In this document: in pieces, positions 34,004-42,688 of the stretch | Position numbering within the stretch: position 1 is the stretch's first letter | Layout of the letters: each line of letters starts with the position of its first letter | DNA from: Cupriavidus sp. WKF15 | GTDB lineage: Bacteria > Pseudomonadota > Gammaproteobacteria > Burkholderiales > Burkholderiaceae | DNA length: 64,000 nucleotides | Direction: 5' to 3' | Assembly (NCBI RefSeq): GCF_029278605.1 | Contig: NZ_CP119572.1 | Coordinates: 310,001 to 374,000, forward strand | Program-made: the position numbers and the translations under genes | The notes under the pieces: generated by a model | The model's input: the letters and a program-made list of their open reading frames with translations, nothing else | What the model was told of the DNA's origin: nothing | The model's database searches: none

Positions 34004-35545
34004 CTAGCCTGGCGTCCGCAACGCGCGCCGGTACTGGATTGCCTCGCCGACATGCGCGCTGGTCAGGACTTCGGCGCCCTCGAGGTCGGCGATCGTGCGG
34101 GCCACCTTGAGCACCCGGAAATAGGAGCGGGCCGACCACGCCAGCCGGGCCATGGCCCCGCGCAGCAAGGCCTGGGCGGTCGGCTCCAGCGGGCAGTGCT
34201 GGTCGATCTCGCGGCCGGAGAGTTCGCTGTTGGGTTTGCCTTGCCGCGCAAGCTGACGCTGGCGCGCGGCCAGCACCCGCGCGCGCACCACTTCGCTGGG
34301 CTCGCCGGCGGGGCCGTCCAGCATCTCGCCCTGGTCCTGCGCGGGGACTTCGATCTGCAGGTCGATCCGGTCAAGCAGCGGCCCCGAGATCTTCGACTGG
34401 TAGCGCCGGATCTGGTCAGGCGTGCAGCGGCAAGCGCGCTCCGGATGGCCGAGGTAGCCGCAGGGGCACGGGTTCATGGCGGCCACGAACTGGAAGCAGG
34501 CCGGGAAGTCGGCATGGCCCGCGGCGCGGGCGATGGTGATGCGGCCGGATTCCAGCGGCTCGCGCAGCACTTCCAGCACTTTGCGATCAAACTCGGGCAG
34601 CTCGTCGAGGAACAGCACGCCGTGGTGCGCGAGCGAGATCTCGCCGGGGCGCGGGTTGCCGCCGCCGCCGACCATGGCCGGCCCCGACGCCGTGTGATGG
34701 GGCGAGCGGCACGGCCGCATGCCCCATCGCGACGGCTTGAAGCCCCCCGGCGTCAGGCTCAGCACCGCGGCCGACTCCAGCGCCTCATCGAGGGACATGG
34801 GCGGCAGCAGCCCGGGCAGGCGCTGGGCCAGCATGGACTTGCCGGTGCCGGGCGGACCGACGAGCAGGGCCGAGTGCTGGCCGGCGGCAGCCACCTCCAG
34901 GGCCCGCCGGGCCTGCGCCTGGCCGCGCACGTCGCGCAGGTCCGGGCCGGGTTCCGGCACCCGGGCGAGCATGGCCGGCACGGCGCGGGCAAGGCGCTTG
35001 TCGTGCGGCGGCGCGAAATGGCTGCAAACCTCTCGCAGCGTGGCGGCGCCATGGACGGCCAGGTCTTCGATCAGTGCCGCCTCGGCGCCATTGCCAGCCG
35101 CTACCAGGAACGCGCGCGGCGGGCTGCCGGATGCCTGGCGCGCAGCGTTTTCGCGTGCCAGGCGCATGGCCATGGCCAGCGCGCCGCGTACCGGCCGCAG
35201 GTCGCCCGACAGTGACAGCTCGGCGGCGAATTCATATTGATCGAACTCTGCCGACGGGATCTGCCCGCTTGCGGCAAGGATGCCCAGGGCGATAGCCAGG
35301 TCGAAGCGCCCAGACTCCTTTGGCAGGTCCGCCGGCGCGAGATTGACGGTGATCCGGCGGTTGGGGAACTCGAAGCCGCTGTTGAGGATGGCGGCGCGCA
35401 CGCGCTCGCGGCTTTCGCGCACGCCGGTGTCGGCCAGGCCGACGATGGTGAAGACCGGCAGGCCATTGGCCAGGTGGGTTTCGACACGCACCGGCGGCGC
35501 TTCGATGCCGGTGAGCGCGCGGCTGTGCAGGACGGCAAGGCTCAT
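34004..35545 (-). CDS. comM: ComM/YifB AAA+ helicase family protein
   Basis: A 513-residue Mg-chelatase-like AAA+ protein with an N-terminal Lon-like domain (THLANGLPVFTIVGLADTGVRESRERV), Walker A GPPGTGKS, Walker B VLFLDELPEF and the NPCPCGY cysteine motif. In Vibrio ComM acts as a branch-migration helicase in natural transformation. The family is widespread and its role here is inferred. ATG 35545 gives the family-typical start MSLAVLHSRALTGIEA. It is preceded by the ubiK terminator, so it is transcribed separately. Confidence 0.9.
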   Translation of the reverse strand: MSLAVLHSRALTGIEAPPVRVETHLANGLPVFTIVGLADTGVRESRERVRAAILNSGFEFPNRRITVNLAPADLPKESGRFDLAIALGILAASGQIPSAEFDQYEFAAELSLSGDLRPVRGALAMAMRLARENAARQASGSPPRAFLVAAGNGAEAALIEDLAVHGAATLREVCSHFAPPHDKRLARAVPAMLARVPEPGPDLRDVRGQAQARRALEVAAAGQHSALLVGPPGTGKSMLAQRLPGLLPPMSLDEALESAAVLSLTPGGFKPSRWGMRPCRSPHHTASGPAMVGGGGNPRPGEISLAHHGVLFLDELPEFDRKVLEVLREPLESGRITIARAAGHADFPACFQFVAAMNPCPCGYLGHPERACRCTPDQIRRYQSKISGPLLDRIDLQIEVPAQDQGEMLDGPAGEPSEVVRARVLAARQRQLARQGKPNSELSGREIDQHCPLEPTAQALLRGAMARLAWSARSYFRVLKVARTIADLEGAEVLTSAHVGEAIQYRRALRTPG

Positions 35546-35591
35546 GTCTCGATAACCGTTGTGACACGGTTGTGATGGAAGCGTTAACGAA

Positions 35592-35618
35592 AAAGGCCGC
35601 CGTGAAACGGCGGCCTTT
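35592..35618 (-). terminator. Rho-independent terminator of ubiK
   Basis: An 11-bp stem, AAAGGCCGCCG and its complement with a 5-nt loop, lies just past the ubiK stop on the minus strand and runs into TTTTT. It separates ubiK from comM. Confidence 0.88.
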
Positions 35619-35648
35619 CGGCAAAGGGGCGGGCCTGGGGCCGGGGCG

Positions 35649-35927
35649 TCATGCGCCCCCGGTGCTGTCCACCGCGCCGGGGCCGGGCGGAATGCCGGCG
35701 CGGCGCTCAAGCTCGGCCACGCGTTCTTCCAGTTCTTCGAGGCGCGCGCGCGTGCGTGCCAGCACCTGCGACTGCACATCGAATTCCTCGCGCGTGACCA
35801 GGTCCAGCCGGGCGAAGCCCTGGGTCATCATGCTGCGCACGTTCTTTTCGATGTCCCTTGCAGGCGAGTTGCGCAGTGCCTCGCTGACCTTGTTCTGCAG
35901 GTCGTTGAAGAGATCGGTCGGTTTCAT
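35649..35927 (-). CDS. ubiK: Ubiquinone biosynthesis accessory factor (BMFP/YqiC family)
   Basis: A 92-residue protein with an N-terminal helix (MKPTDLFNDLQNKVSEAL) and a C-terminal coiled coil (residues about 55-85, LARTRARLEELEERVAELER) typical of YqiC/UbiK, a membrane-fusogenic factor that helps UbiJ in aerobic ubiquinone synthesis. GAAGGAGAAACC precedes ATG 35927, so the frame to 35996 is rejected. It is monocistronic, ending at its own terminator. An NtrC-like site lies just upstream of its start. Confidence 0.87.
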   Translation of the reverse strand: MKPTDLFNDLQNKVSEALRNSPARDIEKNVRSMMTQGFARLDLVTREEFDVQSQVLARTRARLEELEERVAELERRAGIPPGPGAVDSTGGA

Positions 35928-35940
35928 GGTTTCTCCTTCG

Positions 35941-35957
35941 CGCACCTTGGTGGTGCC
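35941..35957. promoter_or_regulatory. NtrC-like binding site
   Basis: The sequence GCACC-TTGG-TGGTGC (35942-35956) matches the NtrC consensus half-sites GCACY-N4-TGGTGC as remembered. It is about 290 bp upstream of the torF start point and 14 bp upstream of the ubiK start codon. The distance is long but possible for an enhancer. The rest of the 379-bp gap (35928-36306) holds only the sigma-54 promoter below. Confidence 0.5.
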
Positions 35958-36216
35958 AATCCTGGGAACAACCTGCCGCATACCTCGCTTTCGCACAGGA
36001 ATTGGGCGCCCTGATTGCGGGCGATCGGTCCGCTGACGTGCTGGCAGGTCATCTTCAGGCTTCGATTATCGCCCTTCAGGCACGTGCATGAAAGCTCCTC
36101 CGCGCGGCCGTTCACACCTTTTGATGTCGATCCGGCTTTGCTGCAAGGCAGATTCAAGCCGGTTTTTGATCACCCTTCGCCCTGCGGGCATTCCTGATGT
36201 CCAGATTCCGCAAAGC

Positions 36217-36232
36217 TGGCACGGCTGTTGCA
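36217..36232 (+). promoter_or_regulatory. Sigma-54 promoter of the torF-glnK-amtB operon
   Basis: TGGCACGGCTGTTGCA is a full consensus match (TGGCACG-N4-TTGCA). GG is at 36218-36219 and GC at 36230-36231. The start should be near 36243, about 64 nt before torF. Confidence 0.9.
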
Positions 36233-36306
36233 GTAGTGAGTTCGCCCGCATCACCGAAACCCTAATAAACGAAATCCGAGCCAAAAAGGAAAAGGAGAAG
36301 GAATCC

Positions 36307-37499
<1,193 letters not shown>

Positions 37500-37525
37500 C
37501 AGTACAACGACAAGAGGCTAGACAA

Positions 37526-39076
37526 ATGAAAACCTGGTTCAAGCGAATCCTGACGGCGGGCGCGATGGCGCTGGCCATCGGCACGGCCGGTGTAGGCCTG
37601 TCCACTCATGCCGTCGCGCAGGACAAGCCCGCGGCCGAGGCTTCCGCGCCGGCCGCTGCCGCCGCGCCAGCGGCGGCGCCTGCAGCCGCCGCCGCTCCCG
37701 CTGCCGCTCCCGCCGCCGCTGCCGCGGCTGCCCCGGCCGAAGCGGCTGCCGCGCCGGCCGCGCCCGTGCCCAACAAGGGCGACACCGCCTGGCTGCTGGT
37801 CAGCACGGCCTTCGTGATCCTGATGACGCTGCCGGGCCTGGCACTGTTCTACGGCGGCCTGGTGCGCTCCAAGAACATGCTGTCGGTGCTGATGCAGTGC
37901 CTGGTGATCTTCTCGCTGGTTGCGCTGCTATGGGCCGTCTATGGCTACAGCTTCGCCTTCACCGAGGGCAATGCCTTCTTCGGCGGCACCGACCGGCTGT
38001 TCATGAAGGGGCTCACGGTCGACGCCGTGGCGGCCACCTTCAGCAAGGGCGTGGCCGTGCCGGAACTGGCCTACTTCGCCTTCCAGTGCGCCTTTGCCTG
38101 CATCACCTGTGGCCTGATCATCGGTGCCTTTGCCGAGCGCGCCAAGTTCTCGGCCGTGCTGGTGTTCGTGGCGCTGTGGTTCACCTTCTCTTACATCCCG
38201 ATTTCCCACATGGTCTGGTTCTGGCCGGGTCCGGACTCGTTCACCGACGCCGCAGCGGGTACGGCCGCAACGGCCAAGTCCGGCTGGCTGTTCCAGAAGG
38301 GCGCGCTCGACTTCGCCGGTGGCACCGTGGTGCACATCAACGCCGCCGTGGCTGGCCTGGTGGGTGCCTTCATGTTCGGTAAGCGCATCGGCTTCGGCCG
38401 CGAGGCGATCCGTCCGCACAGCCTGACCTTCACCATGGTCGGTGCCTCGCTGCTGTGGTTCGGCTGGTTCGGCTTCAACGCCGGCTCGGCGCTGGAAGCC
38501 AACGGCTCGGCCGCGCTGGCCTTCGTCAACACGCTGCTGGCCACCTGCGCCGCGGTGCTGGCGTGGACCTTCGGCGAGTGGATCGGCAAGGGCAAGCCCT
38601 CGATGCTGGGTGGTGCCTCGGGTGCTGTGGCAGGCCTGGTGGCCATCACCCCGGCAGCCGGCTTCGTCGGCCCGATGGGTTCGATCGCAATCGGCCTGCT
38701 GGCTGGCCTGCTGTGCCTGTGGGGCGTGACCGGCCTGAAGCGCATGCTGGGCATGGACGACTCGCTCGACGTGTTCGGCGTGCACGGCGTTGGCGGCATC
38801 CTGGGTGCGCTGCTGACCGGCGTATTCGCCGCGCCGAGCCTCGGCGGCACCGGCATCTACGACTACGTGGCCAACAAGGTGGCGGACGACTACTCGATCG
38901 CCGGCCAGGTCTGGATCCAGTTCCAGGGCGTGCTGACCACCATCGTGTGGTCCGGCGTGGTGGCCTTCGTGGCCTACAAGCTGGTGGACATGCTGATCGG
39001 CCTGCGGGTGCCGGAAGAAGAAGAGCGCGAGGGCCTGGATATCACCTCGCACGGTGAAACCGCTTATGAGGTCTGA
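37526..39076 (+). CDS. amtB: Ammonium transporter AmtB
   Basis: A 516-residue Amt/Rh channel. A signal peptide (ending near THAVAQ) is followed by an unusually long Ala/Pro-rich periplasmic linker (residues about 31-82) and then 11 membrane helices with ALFYGGLVRSKNMLSVLMQC, the pore aromatic region and DDSLDVFGVHGVGGILGALL, which holds one pore His. Its cytoplasmic C-tail ends SHGETAYEV. It imports ammonium and is gated by GlnK. The Shine-Dalgarno is weak. A terminator follows 54 bp after the stop. Confidence 0.95.
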   Translation: MKTWFKRILTAGAMALAIGTAGVGLSTHAVAQDKPAAEASAPAAAAAPAAAPAAAAAPAAAPAAAAAAAPAEAAAAPAAPVPNKGDTAWLLVSTAFVILMTLPGLALFYGGLVRSKNMLSVLMQCLVIFSLVALLWAVYGYSFAFTEGNAFFGGTDRLFMKGLTVDAVAATFSKGVAVPELAYFAFQCAFACITCGLIIGAFAERAKFSAVLVFVALWFTFSYIPISHMVWFWPGPDSFTDAAAGTAATAKSGWLFQKGALDFAGGTVVHINAAVAGLVGAFMFGKRIGFGREAIRPHSLTFTMVGASLLWFGWFGFNAGSALEANGSAALAFVNTLLATCAAVLAWTFGEWIGKGKPSMLGGASGAVAGLVAITPAAGFVGPMGSIAIGLLAGLLCLWGVTGLKRMLGMDDSLDVFGVHGVGGILGALLTGVFAAPSLGGTGIYDYVANKVADDYSIAGQVWIQFQGVLTTIVWSGVVAFVAYKLVDMLIGLRVPEEEEREGLDITSHGETAYEV

Positions 39077-39129
39077 TCGCAAAGGTGTTGTGCTGGAGAG
39101 CTGATTGGGAATCGACTCTCAGGAGTATT

Positions 39130-39154
39130 GCCCGGCCATGTGCCGGGCTTTTTT
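39130..39154 (+). terminator. Terminator of the torF-glnK-amtB operon
   Basis: The stem GCCCGGC/GCCGGGC with a 5-nt loop is followed directly by six T residues. It lies 54 bp past the amtB stop. Confidence 0.9.
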
Positions 39155-39284
39155 GTCTGGCTTTTTTGTCTGGGGCAGGGCGATAGCCCAGCCGTCGCCA
39201 CAACCGCTGCCATCGGCGAGAAAAAGACAACAACGCCTCCAGGGTTTTCGCCGGCTGCTTAAATCCGATCTTAAAAAGCTTCAG

Positions 39285-39401
39285 TTGTATTTGAGGGGTA
39301 GCGCACATACATTGCCATTGAGGCAGTTTCCTCCACCTGCAGAAACGCTCCCCGTATCTGTCAGGCCATTTGAAAGCGCGGCAATGCCGCGCTTCTTTTT
39401 T
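39285..39401 (+). ncRNA. Candidate small RNA ending at an orphan terminator
   Basis: A perfect 9-bp hairpin, AAGCGCGGC and its complement (39374-39394), followed by CTTTTTT lies in the 478-bp amtB-gshA gap with no protein gene before it. The amtB operon already has its own terminator 220 bp upstream. A possible promoter is TTGTAT (39285-39290) and TACATT (39308-39313), 17 bp apart, which predicts an RNA of about 80 nt. It could also be a premature-stop leader of gshA, but a gshA promoter candidate lies downstream. Confidence 0.4.
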
Positions 39402-39452
39402 CTGGTGCCGCCAGGGTTTACATCTGCGCTGGCGCCCTCATATCCACATCCC

Positions 39453-39481
39453 TTATGCTGCGCCGGGCATATCCTTATAAA
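39453..39481 (+). promoter_or_regulatory. Putative gshA promoter
   Basis: TTATGC (39453-39458) and TATAAA (39476-39481) with 17-bp spacing predict a start near 39488 and a leader of about 67 nt. The -10 is strong, the -35 weak. Confidence 0.5.
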
Positions 39482-39554
39482 GGACGTGCCAGCAGCCAAT
39501 TGGCCGTTCCTCTACAATCTGGGCGAACGATTAAGACGATCAATAGATCACAGG

Positions 39555-40856
39555 ATGGATATGGTCCCGCATCTCATCACCGCGCTGAACGGTCCGCTGC
39601 TCGAACTGGAGAAGAAAATCCTGGACGCCACGCCGTCCATCGAGCGCTGGTTCAGGCTGGAATGGCAGGAACATACGCCTCCGTTCTACTGCTCGGTCGA
39701 CCTGCGCAATGCCGGTTTCAAGCTGGCGCCGGTCGACACCAACCTGTTCCCGGGCGGGTTCAACAACCTGGCGCCGGAAATGCTGCCGCTGGCGGTCCAG
39801 GCGGCCATGGCCGCGATCGAGAAGATCTGCCCGGATGCCAAGAACCTCCTGCTGATCCCCGAGCGTCATACCCGCAACATGTTCTACCTGCAGAACGTGG
39901 CGCGGCTGTCGCTGATCATGCGCCAGGCGGGCCTCAATGTGCGGCTCGGGTCGCTGTCGGAAGAGATCACGGAGCCGACGCCGATCGAACTGCCTGACGG
40001 GCAGACCCTGGTCGTCGAGCCGCTGGCGCGCCTGGGCACCAAGGGCCGACGGCTCGGGCTGAAGGATTTCGATCCGTGTTCGATCCTGCTGAACAACGAC
40101 CTGTCGGCCGGGATTCCGCCGATCCTCGAGAACATCAACGAACAGTACCTGCTGCCGCCGCTGCATGCGGGCTGGTCGACGCGCCGCAAGACCAGCCACT
40201 TCGCCGCCTATGACGAGGTGGCGAAGAAGTTCGCCAAGCTGATCGATATCGACCAGTGGATGGTCAACCCGTACTTCGCGCGCTGTTCGGGCGTGAATTT
40301 CCACGAGCGCATCGGCGAGGAAGAACTGGCTGACTCGGTGGAGGCCGTGCTCAAGAAGGTGGCCAAGAAGTATCGCGAATACGGCATCAAGGAAACGCCG
40401 TACGTGGTGGTCAAGGCCGATGCGGGCACATATGGCATGGGCATCATGACCGTGCGCGACCCGTCCGAGGTCAAGGGCCTGAACCGCAAGGAACGCAACA
40501 AGATGAGCGTCGTGAAGGAAGGCCTTGAGGTCAGCGACGTCATCATCCAGGAAGGCGTGCATACCTTCGAGAAGGTCAACGAGGCGGTCGCCGAGCCGGT
40601 GGTTTACATGATCGACCGCTACGTGGTCGGCGGCTTCTACCGCGTGCATACCGGCCGCGGCAACGACGAGAACCTGAATGCGCCGGGCATGCATTTCGTG
40701 CCGCTGGCGTTCGCCCCCAACGGCATCCCGGACAGCCACGCCAAGCCGGGCGCGGCGGTGCCGAACCGCTTCTACATGTACGGCGTGGTGGCGCGGCTGG
40801 CGCTGCTGGCGGCCTCGGTCGAACTTGAAAAGACCGATCCGAACCCGATTCTCTGA
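39555..40856 (+). CDS. gshA: Glutamate-cysteine ligase, proteobacterial GshA subtype
   Basis: A 433-residue enzyme for the first step of glutathione synthesis (L-Glu + L-Cys + ATP). It belongs to the GshA subtype found in Acidithiobacillus and betaproteobacteria (TIGR02049-like), not the E. coli type. Landmarks are VKADAGTYGMGIMTVRDPSE (ATP-grasp-like), VYMIDRYVVGGFYRVH and PGGFNNLAPEMLPLA. ATG 39555 and ATG 39561 are both possible, and AGGA suits 39561. The upstream frame to 39105 is intergenic sequence with terminators. gshB follows after 9 bp. Confidence 0.92.
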   Translation: MDMVPHLITALNGPLLELEKKILDATPSIERWFRLEWQEHTPPFYCSVDLRNAGFKLAPVDTNLFPGGFNNLAPEMLPLAVQAAMAAIEKICPDAKNLLLIPERHTRNMFYLQNVARLSLIMRQAGLNVRLGSLSEEITEPTPIELPDGQTLVVEPLARLGTKGRRLGLKDFDPCSILLNNDLSAGIPPILENINEQYLLPPLHAGWSTRRKTSHFAAYDEVAKKFAKLIDIDQWMVNPYFARCSGVNFHERIGEEELADSVEAVLKKVAKKYREYGIKETPYVVVKADAGTYGMGIMTVRDPSEVKGLNRKERNKMSVVKEGLEVSDVIIQEGVHTFEKVNEAVAEPVVYMIDRYVVGGFYRVHTGRGNDENLNAPGMHFVPLAFAPNGIPDSHAKPGAAVPNRFYMYGVVARLALLAASVELEKTDPNPIL

Positions 40857-40865
40857 CGAGCCAAC

Positions 40866-41819
40866 ATGCGCATCCTCTTCATCACCGATCCGCTGGAGAC
40901 CTTCAAGACCTACAAGGACTCCACCTACGCCATGATGACCGAGGCCGCCGCGCGCGGCCACCAGCTGTTCTGGTGCCTGCAGTCGCAGCTGTCGCTGTTC
41001 GGCGACCAGGTCGAGACGGTGGCGACGCCGCTGCAGCTCACCGGCGACAGCCATGACTGGTTCCGCGAGGGCACGCCGGCGCTCACGTCGCTGAAGGACT
41101 TCGACGCGGTGCTGATGCGCAAGGACCCGCCGTTCGACATGGAGTACGTCACCAGCACCTGGCTGCTGGAACTGGCCGAGTCCCAGGGCGCGCGCGTGTT
41201 CAACAAGCCGCGCGCGATCCGCGACCATTCCGAGAAGCTTGCCATCGGCCAGTTCCCGAAATTCATCACGCCGACGCTGGTGACGCGCGATATCGCGCGC
41301 ATCCGCGACTTCCATGCCGAGCACCGCGACATCATCGTCAAGCCGCTGGACGGCATGGGCGGCATGGGCGTGTTCCGGGTTGGCGAGGACGGCATGAACC
41401 TCGGTGCCATTGTCGAAACGCTTGGCGAGGACGGCCGCCGCACGCTGATGGTGCAGCGCTATATTCCGGCGATCAAGGACGGCGACAAGCGCATCCTGCT
41501 GATCGGCGGCAAGCCCGTGCCGTACTCGCTGGCGCGTGTCCCGATGGCCGGCGAAGTGCGCGGCAACCTGGCAGCCGGCGGTACTGGCCGCGCACAGGAA
41601 CTGAGCGTGCGCGACCGCGAGATTGCCGAAGCGCTGGCGCCGGGGCTGTGGGAGCAGGGCTTGCTGCTGGTGGGCCTCGATGTGATCGGCAACTACCTCA
41701 CGGAAGTCAATGTGACGAGTCCGACCTGTTTCCAGGAGATCACCCAGCAGACCGGATTCCATGTGGCCGCAATGTTCATCGACGCGCTCGAACGTGCCGT
41801 GGGGGCGCCTGGCGCCTGA
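40866..41819 (+). CDS. gshB: Glutathione synthetase
   Basis: A 317-residue ATP-grasp ligase that joins gamma-glutamylcysteine and glycine. It starts MRILFITDPLETFKTYKDST, the standard GshB N-terminus. It carries MRKDPPFDMEYVTSTWLLE, the ATP loop DIIVKPLDGMGGMGVFR, and the metal-site region LTEVNVTSPTCFQEI. It lies nine bases after gshA, so both steps of glutathione synthesis are in one transcript. The ATG is preceded by GACGAGCC. Confidence 0.95.
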   Translation: MRILFITDPLETFKTYKDSTYAMMTEAAARGHQLFWCLQSQLSLFGDQVETVATPLQLTGDSHDWFREGTPALTSLKDFDAVLMRKDPPFDMEYVTSTWLLELAESQGARVFNKPRAIRDHSEKLAIGQFPKFITPTLVTRDIARIRDFHAEHRDIIVKPLDGMGGMGVFRVGEDGMNLGAIVETLGEDGRRTLMVQRYIPAIKDGDKRILLIGGKPVPYSLARVPMAGEVRGNLAAGGTGRAQELSVRDREIAEALAPGLWEQGLLLVGLDVIGNYLTEVNVTSPTCFQEITQQTGFHVAAMFIDALERAVGAPGA

Positions 41820-41910
41820 TCGGCGGAAACCTGCCACGACGTAACGGCGAAGAAGCGTCCGAAAGCCGGCAGGAAGCGGCCAGGAGCCCGAAAAAACCGG
41901 GGAGTGCGCC

Positions 41911-41919
41911 TGCTACAAT
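41911..41919 (+). promoter_or_regulatory. Extended -10 promoter of the PTS operon
   Basis: TGCTACAAT matches the extended -10 form TGnTATAAT at eight of nine defined positions. It predicts a start near 41926, about 20 nt before the EIIA gene. Confidence 0.5.
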
Positions 41920-41945
41920 CGGGCCAGTCCAACGGATTCACCATC

Positions 41946-42401
41946 ATGGCAGGAATTCTGATCATCGCGCATACCCCCCTGGCTTCGGCCTTGCGCGATT
42001 GCGCCACCCACGTTTACTGTGGCCAGCCGCAGCGGCTGGAGGCCATCGACGTCCTTCCCGACGCGGATCCTGCCGCCGTCCTTGCCGAAGCCAGGCAACG
42101 GCTCAATGCCGTCTGCGAAGACAACGGCGCGCTGGTGCTGACCGACATCTTCGGCGCCACGCCCGCAAATATCGCCGCCAAGCTGGCCGAACCCGGCCGC
42201 GTCAGGGTGCTGGCTGGCGTCAACCTGCCGATGCTGGTGCGCGCCATCTGCTATCGCGGGGAAAAGCTCGATCAGCTCGTGGCCAAGGCACTTGCCGGTG
42301 GTTCGCAGGGCGTGCTGCAGGTGGGCACTACAACCGTACAAAATCAAACAGCCAACCATCCCGACCGATATGCTGCAGAGGGACACCACCATCATCAATA
42401 A
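41946..42401 (+). CDS. PTS EIIA component, mannose/fructose (ManX) type, with His-rich tail
   Basis: A 151-residue EIIA-Man domain. H9 in ILIIAHTPLASAL is the phosphorylation site, and LTDIFGATPANIA is the conserved dimer segment. No EIIB, EIIC or EIID gene is near, so a regulatory role is likelier than sugar transport. After the domain ends (about residue 133) a polar tail runs to EGHHHHQ. The coding region of that tail overlaps the HPr start by 32 bp in another frame. The order EIIA-HPr-EI is usual in betaproteobacteria. Confidence 0.88.
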   Translation: MAGILIIAHTPLASALRDCATHVYCGQPQRLEAIDVLPDADPAAVLAEARQRLNAVCEDNGALVLTDIFGATPANIAAKLAEPGRVRVLAGVNLPMLVRAICYRGEKLDQLVAKALAGGSQGVLQVGTTTVQNQTANHPDRYAAEGHHHHQ

Positions 42402-42639
42402 GCTCGGGCTGCACGCCCGCGCTTCCGCGAAGCTGACGCAACTGGCAGGCAGCTTCGCCAGCCAGGTCAAGATGTCCCGCAACGGGCGCCAGGTCGATGC
42501 CAAGAGCATCATGGGCGTGATGATGCTTGCGGCGGGAATTGGCTCCACGGTAACCATCGAGACCGACGGGCCGGACGAGCAGGAGGCGATGGACGCGCTG
42601 CTGGCGCTGATCGCCAACCGCTTTGGCGAGGGCGAGTGA
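42370..42639 (+). CDS. ptsH: Phosphocarrier protein HPr
   Basis: An 89-residue HPr. H15 in NKLGLHARASAK is the EI-phosphorylated residue, and S46 in DAKSIMGVMML matches the HPr kinase site, so HPrK control is possible. It starts at ATG 42370 within the end of the EIIA gene, with 32 bp of overlap. I recall that homologous ptsH and ptsI of Ralstonia eutropha (phbH and phbI) affect polyhydroxybutyrate levels. Whether that holds here is inference. Confidence 0.93.
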   Translation: MLQRDTTIINKLGLHARASAKLTQLAGSFASQVKMSRNGRQVDAKSIMGVMMLAAGIGSTVTIETDGPDEQEAMDALLALIANRFGEGE

Positions 42640-42688
42640 GGTCCGCCGCGCCACATTGCTTTCCTGAACGTTCCTGACGGAGCGGCAC

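Noticed and set aside
37526..37775. Frameshift in the start of amtB
   Set aside because: The Ala/Pro-rich stretch stays in one frame from a proper signal peptide into the first helix, so it is a linker rather than an error.
39540..41837. 765-codon minus-strand frame opposite gshA and gshB
   Set aside because: It is a mirror frame of two clear enzymes and its sequence resembles no family.
42380..42401. His-rich EIIA end as a cloning tag
   Set aside because: The same bases encode the start of HPr in another frame, so the run is natural.
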